A DNA stretch of 64,000 nt from Clarireedia homoeocarpa (taxonomy: Eukaryota; Ascomycota; Leotiomycetes; Helotiales; Rutstroemiaceae). The DNA lies in contig LNKV01000024.1 of NCBI GenBank assembly GCA_001465935.1, positions 434,001-498,000 on the forward strand, given 5' to 3'. Position numbers and translations under genes: made by a program. The notes under the pieces are model-generated. The model saw only the letters and a list, made by a program, of their open reading frames with translations, was not told the DNA's origin and did no database searches. Shown piece after piece: positions 10,922 to 22,030 of this stretch; the first letter of the stretch is position 1, and each line of letters begins with the position of its first letter.

Positions 10922-11333
10922 TCAGTTTGTACCCTTTCCAGCTTTACCAGCAGTGGCTTTGCCGGCACCAGCAGCACCGCCAGCACCCTTTCCACCGCCA
11001 GCTTTCAATCCATCAGCGACATTTCCAACAATTTCCGCAGCGGGTCCCCGCAGACCATCAGCAACGTTCCCAACAATATCACCGGCTGTTGAAACACCAT
11101 TACCGCCTTTTGGTGTGCGGATGTCGAGGCTTGACGTCCTTCGTGATTGTTAGCACCCGCGTAGTGAAAGGATGCGAGGATAGAAGGCCAAAATGAGATG
11201 ATCAAACGAAGAAGACAAAGAAGATCACACGGGAGAGTGGCTGATCGGCCGTGACTTACGAATCAATAGGTAAGGCCGAACTGGTAGCCCAAAATAGAGA
11301 GGTGATGATGAAAACAGCTTTTGTGAATTGCAT
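10922..11333 (-). CDS. Small secreted Gly/Ala/Lys-rich protein with an internal repeat (2 exons)
   Basis: Rebuilt from splice signals: exon 1 is 11333-11260, exon 2 is 11138-10922, and the intron (11259-11139) has a GTAAGT donor, a GTGCTAAC branch site and an AAG acceptor. The product is 96 aa. Residues 1-20 form a clear signal peptide (MQFTKAVFIITSLFWATSSA). The mature chain holds two copies of the motif IVGNVADGL separated by about ten residues, followed by a low-complexity tail of Gly, Ala and Lys ending GKAGKGTN. It has no cysteines. Size, secretion signal and composition fit a fungal small secreted or cell-wall protein. I do not recognise a family. Shadow frames on the plus strand here should be ignored. 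Confidence 0.75.
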
Positions 11334-12501
11334 CTTGGATTTGATGTTCTTTGGCTGGGAAATAATTTGACGAAGAGAGAATATTGAAATGGGTTCAATA
11401 TAGTTGTGGCCTATGTATGGTATCTTTGGACTCGTTGAAACAAGTGAATATCACTTCTGATGATGCTTGGTAAGGTTGGTAATGAATGGTGATGATGAGA
11501 AAGAAACGGGACAAAACGTTGTATTTTATACATGCAAAAAGAAGCAGCATGGAGAGGACATTGCCACATGTTCACGATTATCGTGCCCATCTTGGATTCG
11601 CGTTTCAACATTTCAATTGCTTGAGAATGCGATGCGAATGTTTACCCATCGCAAGGCATGAGACGGCGGATGCCATGATGGTATTCCTTGACACCTGTCA
11701 GATAACCTTGCCTGTATATCGTTCTCTAATGTTTTCGTTTGATCATTCGACAATGACCTTGAGCGGGAGCAAGAATGGTGAGACTTGCATCTCCATAATT
11801 ATCCACTTTAGATACAATGAAACGGATAGAATGTTGATAGATTTGGTCAACGATGCGACTCTTTCTGCATTAGTTGTTGTGTTGTTTCAGAAGTTTGTTG
11901 CAATGTCGAAGTGGACAAATATCAGACGAGCGAGAATTCACTCGAATTCGCAACCCGCTGCAATCGTCCGACATGATCCATCGGGTTTGTTTCTATGTCG
12001 TAAGCATAAGAGTCGTTCCGATGATGTACCGTCATTATCCAACACTACAAGCATGAAATAAACCAAGGCACAACTTGCTCAAGAAACGATACTGTCAATG
12101 TTCAATCGGCCAGAATTTGGAGCAGGATGAGGATTTATGTGGTAACATGTTGGTAGGACATCCTGGATGTTCATCTAGCTACTTCTCAGGGGAGCACGAG
12201 ATTCTAAACAAAGGCGAGTGACATCACAACTCGAAAGATTATTGTTTCACCGAGTAAATGGCGAAAGATGCTGAGAAGTCAATACAGTCTATTATTCATT
12301 TTACTCCTAAATTGTACTTTGCAAACCCCCTAAAAGAAAAGACGATAAAAAGCAACTTACGACACATGGCATACCACAGACACAAAACTCAACCTTGATA
12401 TGCTTACTAGAGGCTAGCTAAGCCGCAGTCTATGTCGATAACCCCCTAATGCTACTGGAAAAAGCCAGTGGTACGATCTAGCATGATGCGCACGTCGATT
12501 A
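11334..12501. other. Intergenic; one dubious open frame
   Basis: About 1.2 kb between two minus-strand genes. A 191-codon plus frame at 11486-12061 is open but has no domain, no signal peptide and atypical composition. I do not call it. The part next to 11334 is the upstream region of the small secreted protein. Confidence 0.35.
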
Positions 12502-13485
12502 TCATCCTCTCTCAACATAATATATCTCGTCTGTTTCCCTTTCCCTTTCATAGTCCCACGTTCCATTGTCTGTTCTCCTTTTATAACGCAGCTCTTTACT
12601 ACTTTTCATTTGAAAGCTCGTACTCGAAGAAGTAATATTTAGATTTGACATATCAGGCATGCTAGGCATACCAGACATACCAGACATGGACATACCAGAC
12701 ATGGACATGCCAGACATGGACATGGCAGCCGTCGATCTTGTGTTATGTTTACGAGGCCTATCGCTACGGGTGGTGGAAGAGGTGGTTGTTGGCAAAACAG
12801 ATTTCCCGCTCCCATGAGGTCTCGCTGTGGAGGTAGAAGATTTCGCCGTAGAAATAATTGACGCTGGAGGTTCCGCTAGACGAGTTCGAGGTCTCGCCGT
12901 GGAGGTAGAAACCGTTGACCGTGGAGGCCTCACTGTATAGCTGGTAATTTCTGACTCTGAATCAGAAGGTGCACCGTTTTGATACCGAACAAGTGCCTGG
13001 GCGTCGGGATCATTGGAATGACTACGTGATGCGTCTGAATAGTGGGAGTCTTTTGCTTTGGACGCTTTTGAATAACCTGAGACGTCTGACGGCGTAATCG
13101 TACGGGCATAACCTGCTTGCGAATCACCCCTGTGGCCCTTTCTGTGATGGGTCCCGTGGGTGTGCCGTGTGCTCGTGGTGGCACGGGAACCGGCAGCAGA
13201 TGGGGGAGGAAGACGACGTATAGTACTTTGTGAACTGACAACAGAAGGTGTAGGGATAGATACCACTTCGAGTTCGCTTGCCATTCTCCCAACATTGCTT
13301 TTAGGACGTACAACGAGGGCGTTTTGGGGTCCTGGAGCTACCGATCTTGGAGCTGTCGACGCTGAAGCTACCGATTCTGGACGTCGGTGGTGTCTCTTCG
13401 GTTTCGAATGGCGGGTGGAGTGCGTGTGATCTGTGTCGTCCGAATAATCCGAGTAATAACCTGACGGTTCTCGGCTCATTTTCAC
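12502..13485 (-). CDS. Intrinsically disordered Ser/Thr/Arg/His-rich protein
   Basis: An uninterrupted frame of 327 aa. Most of the chain is low complexity: an acidic/Tyr start (SGYYSDYSDDTDHTHS), a basic His/Arg/Lys block, many SRS/STS tracts and a tandem MSMSG repeat of about three to four copies near residue 255-275. Only the last ~45 residues (KSSKELRYKRRTDNGTWDYERERETDEIYYVERG) look ordered and may be the conserved part. No signal peptide, membrane helix or catalytic motif. The upstream 13490-13660 region is AT-rich with CT tracts. The function is unknown. Length and strong amino-acid bias without stops support a real gene. Confidence 0.7.
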   Translation of the reverse strand: MKMSREPSGYYSDYSDDTDHTHSTRHSKPKRHHRRPESVASASTAPRSVAPGPQNALVVRPKSNVGRMASELEVVSIPTPSVVSSQSTIRRLPPPSAAGSRATTSTRHTHGTHHRKGHRGDSQAGYARTITPSDVSGYSKASKAKDSHYSDASRSHSNDPDAQALVRYQNGAPSDSESEITSYTVRPPRSTVSTSTARPRTRLAEPPASIISTAKSSTSTARPHGSGKSVLPTTTSSTTRSDRPRKHNTRSTAAMSMSGMSMSGMSMSGMSGMPSMPDMSNLNITSSSTSFQMKSSKELRYKRRTDNGTWDYERERETDEIYYVERG

Positions 13486-14168
13486 GAAGTTGCAGAAGAG
13501 AAGAGACGACGATTTGATAGAATATTTGAAGAGAATTGAGTGATAAACTCGCTCTTGTTTTCTTGATCTTTTGGTAAGTGAGAATCTTCGGTAGTAAGTG
13601 GTTGGATAAAATTGAAGACAACAACGCTCTACAGAAACCTACTATATATCTCCCACTACGCACCCATCCAGCAACTGCAAGATATAAATAAAACCATTTG
13701 ATTCTACGTAGGATTATCCAATTAAAATGACCAGATCACCCACCGCAGCAAATATTCACCATGATGCTAAATCAAGCTCGAATTGGTCGGAAGCACAGCC
13801 ATGGTGTATGGCCGGTATAAGTTGATGGTATAGCCAAATTAGGCAGTTATAGTGAGTCGCATTTGATTTGTCGGACCGTTCCTAGGAAGCAGAATTCCTA
13901 CTTCTGGGTAGAATGCGGTTGAGGGGTGGTTGGGGGGAGGCCGGGGTCGGCTCGCTGGGCATGTTGCCTGGTGAGGTCGCATTGGTAGACGTGATGCAAC
14001 TTTGGAGACCACGAAACTGGGATTGATTGTAGTTGTTTTCTCAGGTCGTGCCGCAACAGCAACATGATTGTTGTCCATGAATCTCAAATCACCTGTCTAG
14101 ATTTCGAGAAGATAATTAATAACGAGGTACTAGAAGTATGTCTTCAATGAATGCTAATTTTCGACAAT
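13486..14168. other. Intergenic, nothing gene-like
   Basis: About 680 bp between two minus-strand genes: the upstream region of the disordered protein and the 3' flank of the arabinofuranosidase. An 82-codon minus frame (13839-14087) lacks support. Confidence 0.35.
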
Positions 14169-16330
14169 CTACGTAGTGAAAACTGCGATATCGTACTCCT
14201 TCAACTCAAATTCAAATTTACCTCCAGCCCCGGCCACAACCTTTGTAACCGTCTTCTTAACAACATCCGGTCCACCAAACACATTCATGCTATTACCATC
14301 TGGTGCATTCAATACGGTCAATTTACCGCTGGAGCCTGCAGATACTCCTTCAAATTCGATGGAGAAAGGAACGGGCTTGGTGGTGTTGTAGATGGCGGCC
14401 TTAAAGGTGTAGTGGCCGGGAGAGGAAACACCAACGACGTAGTATGCGGGACCGAAAGCGGAGGAATTGGTTGATGAGGTAGCAGTGAAGGGAACGGTGG
14501 ATTCGAAACGGTTGTTGGACAAAAGCTGATTGTGTTAGTACATGCTCAGCTCAGAAGCACAAGTCGAAAGAAGAGTAGACATACCTGTAGCTGATGCCAA
14601 CTGCAAGAGAGAACTGTCTTCGATGGGTCTGCGTTAAATGAGACAAGGTCCGGCTGCAACAAATGTCAGTTAACGTTCTATAGGTGAGGCATCGACACGT
14701 ACCGTCCATTGGAAGCTGTTCACGTTCTGAAAGCCTGGAGCATAGCTTGCGCCGAGTACCACATCGCCGTTTCTCTCCGAACCAAGCAAATAAATCGCTT
14801 CACCCACAGCACCGATCCACGTGCCATACGGCAATTTGGCCGCATCCCAATCTACTGGTGCACCATTCGCATTAGGTTGAATAACCGCGTATTCCCCCAA
14901 TAAAATGGGATAGCTGCGATTGCTGTGGTCGAATAATCCGAATTGGGTTGAAAAGTCATCTGGGCGTAGGTATTGATGGAAATCGGTACCAGAAGTATGA
15001 GGTGCACCGACTGAAGTCAAGTCTTGAGTTGATGAAATAACGAGAATATCCGGATAGGCTGCATGAATCGCGTTGTAGAACATTGGCCAGCGGTACGCAA
15101 TATAACTGACCTCGCCTTCGCCAAGGTTATCTTCATTGCCAACCTCAACGTACTTGATTTTCCATGGTTGGGGATATCCAAGAGAAGCCCTAAGAGCTCC
15201 ATACTTGGTCGACGTGTCACCCATTAGGAATTCAAGCTCATTCATTACATCCTCGACGTATGGTGCAAGGTCTTCTTCGGAGACAACGTCAGGTGGGGTA
15301 AGGTAGCCATTAAGGTACAGACCAGCCCACACAGCCAGAATCGGCTCGGTTTCCAGATCTGTACACCACTATGGAAATGTTAACCACGCCACTGCCAATC
15401 AGTAGCTGCGAAGGGAACTTACGTTCATGTATTCGATCAAGCCAAGTCCATCTGTGTTAGTATATCCCCAGGTTCCTGGACGTCCTGGTCTATCTTTGAG
15501 AGGACCAATGGTCTCATTCCATGCCCATCGATAATGATAAGTGTCGCCCTCACTTAGAAAGTTTAGCTCTTTAGACAATATTTGTGTAATGAGAATTGTG
15601 CTTACATGTTATTACCCCCCGGGATTCGGAGAAAGCTTGGGTTCAAATCTTTCATAGCTTTCATGAGATCAGGTCGCATTCCATTTGCACGATTGTTGTA
15701 AGTTGGTGGAAACAAGCTGATGAGGTTGAAATTTATGGAATTACCACTATCAAATTCGATGACAAAGCTGTTGTTGACGTTGGGAGCTGCAGTCTTTGGT
15801 TCCAAGGTGAACTTGTATTCAACCCACGTGCGATTGTTGGCTTGTGAGCGAATATCCGTGCTTGCGTAAACCGTGCCGGTTGTAGATACTAGCTTTGCCG
15901 TGAACTTCCCCTTATATGATCCCAAGGCCCAGAAGCTCCCGGTGTACTTCTGAGGTTTCACATCTATGCCCCACCACCCAGGGTTGGAGAGACCAATCTT
16001 TTTCCCAGTACTGTTTGATGAACTTCTAACATTTACTGAAGTGGGGAGCGCTGAAGACAGTGGTAGCGAGGTATTTTGCAAAGTCAGAGCAGCACCTCCA
16101 ACAGCTGTCCATGGGTCAAGTGTTGAAGGAAATTCTCTATTCCCTTGGAAAGCTCGATTCTGGATCAGCTCGGCATATATGCCGCCATCACCCGAATGAT
16201 TAATGTCTTCGAACATGAGGCCATATGCAAGTGGCGAGGAGGCATTGCCACCGGACGCGGAGGCAGTGATATTGATCGCGTTTGCAATGCCGGTGAGGAC
16301 CGGCAACAAGACCAAGCCGGTAAACAACAT
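14169..16330 (-). CDS. abfA: Secreted alpha-L-arabinofuranosidase A, GH51 (5 exons)
   Basis: Releases terminal arabinofuranose from arabinan and arabinoxylan outside the cell. Exons: (16330)-15606, 15552-15423, 15368-14703, 14653-14585 and 14525-14169. Introns begin at 15605, 15422, 14702 and 14584 with GTAAGC, GTAAGT, GTACGT and GTATGT. From the ATG at 16330 the product is 648 aa, the family's normal length. It starts with a signal peptide (MLFTGLVLLPVLTGIANA). Joining exons 1 and 2 restores the GGNNIEGDTYHYRW block. The acid/base glutamate is E364 in VEVGNED and the nucleophile is E444 in LLGEYA. The C-terminal exon carries the beta-sandwich domain. An in-frame upstream ATG at 16363 would add 11 residues, but a TATA box at 16397-16389 puts the likely transcript start near it, so I prefer 16330. 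Many N-glycosylation sequons. Confidence 0.93.
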
Positions 16331-16388
16331 TTTGAAGAACTTTGTATAGAGGATGAATTTCACCCATCAGGACGGTACGACATGGCGA

Positions 16389-16397
16389 TATTTATAG
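16389..16397 (-). promoter_or_regulatory. TATA box of the arabinofuranosidase gene
   Basis: CTATAAATA on the minus strand, 26-34 bp upstream of the ATG at 16363 and about 60-65 bp upstream of the preferred ATG at 16330. The spacing suggests transcription starts close to 16363. Confidence 0.5.
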
Positions 16398-18002
16398 TTC
16401 GGATATACCTTTTCCCATGAAGACTTCTCTTTACTTCTCCGCCACTTGGCCGACCAGGGGTCGGGATTATCATGTTTATCCGCAATAGAGGGTAGGTAGC
16501 CATTGACCCGAAGTACGCAGAGCTCACGTAAAGGAAACGAAGCACCATATATTATGGTTGATGTGTATGAGATGGGCCTCCCCGCATTTAAAGTACCTAC
16601 CGACGTCCATCAAGACTTTTGATTGATGCGCATCGAAATGTAGATGCAGGTCCTGCATGTGGCGCCACAAATAGCCTAAATGGTAGTCATCTGGAGCAAA
16701 ACTGGGGTGACGATCTTTTACACCACGGCGGCGAAGCGTCAAGTTCCGCGATAGAAGGGAATCCAAATCAACCTAAAGAGCACAAAACAATGAACAATCG
16801 AACTAGAGCAAAAGAATGTGGAGATCCAACGACGGTGGAGTGGGCCAGCTATACAGGAATGGCATCAGCACTATAATCTCAATTCCCACCAATCATAGAC
16901 TCGGAATGGTTCATCGCCACTCGACGCAGCTAGAAGACTGCTCAAGTAAATATCGAGTTTGCCTACCGCTCTACTTACTGACGAAGTACATGAGAAAATT
17001 GTCGTAATATGGCGAAGGGAAAATTGCAGAACAGTTTTACCATGCTGGAAACGCTACAGCGCAGTGAGAAGCACTTCAAAGGTTCGGACAGCAGCTGGAA
17101 AGGCCGCTGACTCCAATTCTGCTATTACCATATCAAATGAAGGCCCCATAGGGATTGGAAGGACTCGGTGGGCCGCAGCACACAACGGAAGCATGGAGTG
17201 GTTTCTGCGCGGCAACCCTTTGAGAAGGGCTGTGAAGCTTAAGGCCAGGAGGCATTTTTGGCGGCCCACTAGGTGGGATAAACACTTGTTCCGTCCCTCG
17301 AGACTGGAAAGAATCCAGGATAATAGCTTCGCACTGCAGGCAACGATGTGAGGATATACTAGTATCAAATGGATTGTGTTGATGGATTGTGTTGATGGAT
17401 CATGAAAGATCAAGGTACTGTGGGTTAACAGCTCGAATGATCTGTGCTTCTAGGGGAAACTACGGGAGTACCCGTTTGACGATAAGAGGTTCTTTCCCCT
17501 CACGAGATACTGTAGCAATGAAACCAAAGCTCACCAAGATGGCAACAGGACGTCCATCGAATTGTTTGGCTGTATCGAACAATGATGTCGCCTATTGATT
17601 TATATCTTCGTTTTTACCCTATTTTATTAGGCTGATGCGCATGGTTTTTGGGCTTGTTTGCTTCCTTGCATGCATTGCTTTTTTGGATTCACCATTTTTG
17701 TTGACGTCGATTTGCTTCGTACCACAAGACATCGCAAACAACAGCTACCGCAGCATTCAATGGTCTATTTCGATCCTATACGCATCCAGCGTATGATTAG
17801 GCATCCTCTATCGTTTTCAAGCCTCAATTGGGCGCGGCAGACAGGATCATCCCAATCCGACGCAGCGTCCCGCTCTCACCCCCACTACGGATCTGCAGAG
17901 CCTTATTTGGACTATTCGAACAAACAAAGACAAGTCATAAAAAGACGAAAGAAGAGGGGATACAGGAAGAGAAGCTGATGGAATCAAGAGGGTTTCGCGA
18001 TC
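16398..18002. other. Intergenic between divergent genes; no supported gene
   Basis: About 1.6 kb between the arabinofuranosidase (-) and the RNA-dependent RNA polymerase (+). Frames of 80-130 codons (for example 16959-17351 +) have no motifs. A 15-bp duplication, GGATTGTGTTGAT(GG), lies near 17369-17398. Confidence 0.4.
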
Positions 18003-21000
18003 ATGTCTACTGTACCAAGTACTCCAAGAAAAGGGCAAGACCCAGCAAGAACTACATCTGAGATCAATATTTATCTTGAAATATTCTCGCGACGATGGGA
18101 TTTGCAGATTAAACCAATAACCTCTACTGACTCGCCAATAGTTCGACAGGCGCGCTTGAGGTCAGAAGAAGATCATATCGGCCACGAAATTGTCTCCAGA
18201 CTCAGATACCTATATCACAAGAACGAGACTCGAATTCAGTGCGCCTTGGAGTTATTCAACAAAAATGCACAGAAGATATACAGTGGCTGGGTTTACAAGA
18301 AAAATGCGGAAGGAGGGGTGATTCCCGAGAAACAACGAAATAAGCCTACGAAACTCATGCCTGACGAGCGTATACAGATGTTGCAGTGCTTGCGAGCTAT
18401 ATTGGCCGACGAATCAAAAAAGATTCAATCAACGTCAACAACACCTTCGTTTGAACGGTTTCTTTCCAGAAGCACACCCACACCTAGCATTGCTCGTTCT
18501 GAGCGTCGATCAATTCTCAATGACGCCCCAATCTCTATATCAATTACCCCCACTTCAAAGCTCACCAATTCGAAGGTCGAAGCGAAGCGTTTACTGGAGG
18601 GATTTGCAGACTTGAGCTCAAATACGAAGAAAACAAAACGGCTTAATGTAAGCCATGCGCACAGAGATCCTCCCATGCCTCCACCCAAGTTCAACAGTGC
18701 TCAATTGCAGCGATCAAGAACTGAGCAAACAAGCAAAGTCGGCCTCGCAAGTGAGAACACGAGTTTTGCGACTACCGTGTCGAGTGTTTTTTCGCAGCAG
18801 TCGCAATCATTCGCGAATACTCAAGAGACTGAGCCGGATCATGGTATAATCAAGTTACGAGGGGCAAGCTCGGCACAATCCCTCATAGAAACTGAAGAGG
18901 CGAGAACGCAAAGTTCGGAGAACTGGGGTAGCAGCTTAAATGATGACGATTTGTACGAACTTGATGCCTTGGAAGATGATAACGTCCGCGGGAAGAAATC
19001 GCACGGGCGTCTGGATCATATCTTTCGTAGGTGGCTAAAATAAGGACATCACCATCGACATTTGATTTGACTGACTTTGGTTCATCCGAACATAGCAAAT
19101 ACCCCCGCTTGCCTCTATGAAGCGCCGATATACGTAGCTTACGAGATTGTTCGTGTTCTCCTCTTCACTCAAGTTCCTATGAATGAATTCAACTCGCCAT
19201 ACGTCGATGAATGGCTCGATTACGAAGTGTTGTGGAGCTTCTTGAAGAAGCTACCAGCTTTAATGAAGAAGAAATTTCCTGAACGATGTGAACCCGAAGC
19301 ATGGACTACAGCAAAAGCCGGGCACAAGCTTGGCTTCCGTGGCGTAGTCTTCGCAGCTTCATTACATCGCACTCCAATCGATTCTGAATCTCTATTCACT
19401 CTACAACTGCAGCCCCTGAAATTGGATTACTCGCATCGACTCGAACGACGGTTCGGTAACGATCGATTCCTAGAATTGGAGGTACCAAGCATCGGAGGTA
19501 GGAAGAACTCACAGAATTCTTCAAACTCAGGGCCGAATGTCTGGCAGTCTCTCATAGACTGGTTAGTGGATGCAGATCATCAACTGTTGGGTAGGACGTG
19601 GAAAGCATTTTTCGTGAAACCAAAAGATGACAGGAAGAGTGATAAGAGGAAGAGATCGACCTCATCAAAGTCAGACTCGGAGGGATCGGACGGATCAAAA
19701 GCATTCCGTGTATACCTTTTTGCTACAGATGGACCTGGTTTCATGAAAGCAAGCTCTTTTAAGAAGATCAGTGGCCATGTAGCCATGAAAGTGGAAGGAT
19801 TGCTGAACTGTATTAGGCCTACTCAAGAAAACAGTCATCAGCCTTACACCAAGCTTTTTGCAAGAACTGCTCTCGGTATGTTGCATTTTCTTTACGGTTG
19901 TCTTAATACTGATCGTGTGAAGCGCTTTCTCGAAACTGCGCCACTGTAACCGTCGAACGGTCGCAAATTAGGTATATGGAAGATATCGAATTTGAATCAG
20001 AGGTAATGACAGATGGCGCTGGTCGGATGTCAAGAGCCCTTGCAGAGGCAGTAGCAGATATGCTCGAGTTGGGATATCGACCTACTGCATTTCAAGGAAG
20101 ATTCGGCGAGGCGAAAGGACTATGGACCGTTGATCACGATGATCATAGCGGCGAAATCTGGATCGAATTGTTCGCCTCACAGTGCAAATGGGTACGCAGC
20201 AAAAATCGGAACGCTTGGTCAGATCATCCATCTAGCCGTACCTTTGAAGTGGTAAATTACTCGGCTCCATTAAAGAGCGCTAATCTTAATACCCAACTTC
20301 TTCCAATCCTTGAGGATCGAGCGAAGAAGCCACGATTGATGAGAGATTCCATAGCTCAGATTCTTGAGGAAGGTTTGAAACAACAGGCCGAGGCCCTGAT
20401 AAGCTCTTTGGAGACTCCTCAGTCCCTTCGTGCGTGGGTCCGTTCAACAAACGCTTCTATTCAAGATAGACTCAAAGCTGGGGCCGTTGTCTACCGGGCA
20501 GGATTGCCTACTACGCTCAATGAGAGGCTGAACTTATTTCTAGATGCCGGTTTCGAACCCCAAAAGTTGCTCTACATGAAAGAACTTGCCAGGTCTGCCT
20601 TCAAATATAGATGTGATGAACTGAAGGAAAGGTTGAACATCACAGTCAGCAAATCAACATACGTATACATGATCCCGGACTTTTGGGGGATTCTGGAACC
20701 GCATGAGGTTTACCTTGACCTATCTAGCTTCGTGGATAATATGTCCAAGTTTTCGGGCACTGTTTTGAAGAACGTTGACGTACTGGTAGCAAGGAACCCG
20801 GCGCACTATGCGAGTGATATTCAGCGTGTTACTGCTGTGTGTAAGGAACAATTCGTAGGCCTTCAAAATGTTATTGTTTTCCCCACCAAGGGTAAACCGT
20901 CCCTAGCGGCCAAACTTTCGGGTGGAGATTATGATGGAGACACAGCTTGGGTTTGCTGGGATAACAGGATTGTGGACATATTTGATAACGCTGAGGTACC

Positions 21001-22030
21001 TTTCCCCTTGCCTGATCTAGTCAAGGACGGCTTCATAATCAAAGACTCGACTACTTATGCGGAACTGGCCAGAGGACAACCTGATCCGACCTCCATTTTC
21101 TTGCGCAAAAGTTTCGAGTTCAACATGCGTGAGAGCATGCTAGGCATCTGCACATCTTTCAAGGAAGATTATGCCTACAAATATCCTGATCTTAACTCAA
21201 AAAACAATATTTTCCTGTCGACTTTACTTAGCAACCTCGTCGATCAGCCAAAACAAGGGTTCATATTTGGAGAGCCGCAGTGGGACGTCGTCCGGAAACA
21301 TATTACTGCGAGAATAGGACAACTTCACAAGCCGAAATACAAGACGAAAGAAATCACATCCCGGCCAACACATATCCTCGACTGGGCAATGAAGGTGGCC
21401 CACGATACAATTGAGACGCTGCTTACTCAGTTTCACCAAAGTGTCAAAGGTCCTCCTCAGTGGGATGATGATCTCGCACAATTCTACTCTTTTGCGAGAA
21501 GACAAAAGGACATTGAGTGGAAGTTACTTCTAGATGACCTTGATAGAGACTTAGAGGCCGTCAAGCTCCTGTGGGACAACCATTGGGGCTCGCGAAACAG
21601 TGCCAAGGGTTTTTTTGACGAGGAGACTCGTCCAGACTTTGGTCCCATTCTCGAAGAATGCTTCGAAAACTATAAGGCAATTCGGCCTCGGACGGGCACC
21701 ATAGTATCGCGCTTTCTCGTCGGCCCTGTCTCAGCTCCTGACTGCTCACAATGGGAGCTTTTGAAGGCTTCAGCACTTTTTGCTTCATACTCCAATTCTT
21801 ATGTATCAAAACTGGTGTGGTGGATGGCGGGTAGACAGTACGCGCATTTAAAAGCTCAAAAGAAAGGAGGCATGGTCTCCGTTACACCTCATATGTATGC
21901 AATGTTAAAGCCTAATTCGATCTTCGTCAAACAACTAAAAGCGGAGAAACATGACCCGGAGTTTTGGGAAAATGCGGGCGCAGCGAATGCTCAAGATGTG
22001 GATTTTTTAATGAATGATGATCGAATCTAG
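18003..22030 (+). CDS. RNA-dependent RNA polymerase of the RNA-silencing pathway (QDE-1/SAD-1 family, 3 exons)
   Basis: Copies single-stranded RNA into dsRNA that Dicer cuts into small RNAs (quelling or meiotic silencing). Exons 18003-19026, 19096-19875 and 19923-22030 give 1303 aa. Intron 1 (69 nt) starts GTAGGT and intron 2 (47 nt) starts GTATGT. Both joins keep the frame and rebuild conserved text (YVAYEIVRV after the first, RSQIRYMEDI leading to VMTDGAGRMS after the second). The catalytic loop is D937-Y-D-G-D941 inside LSGGDYDGDTAW, the double-psi beta-barrel motif that binds catalytic Mg. The AGLP/NERLNLF segment and the later YKYPD/LVDQPKQG blocks are also typical. Residues ~130-340 are a Ser/Thr/Lys-rich, probably disordered N-terminal region. 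Start chosen as the first Met of the frame. No frameshift seen, so probably functional. Confidence 0.95.

Noticed and set aside
11486..12061. 191-codon open frame on the plus strand
   Set aside because: No domain, signal peptide, splice context or repeat structure. The composition looks like translated intergenic DNA. Length alone is not enough.
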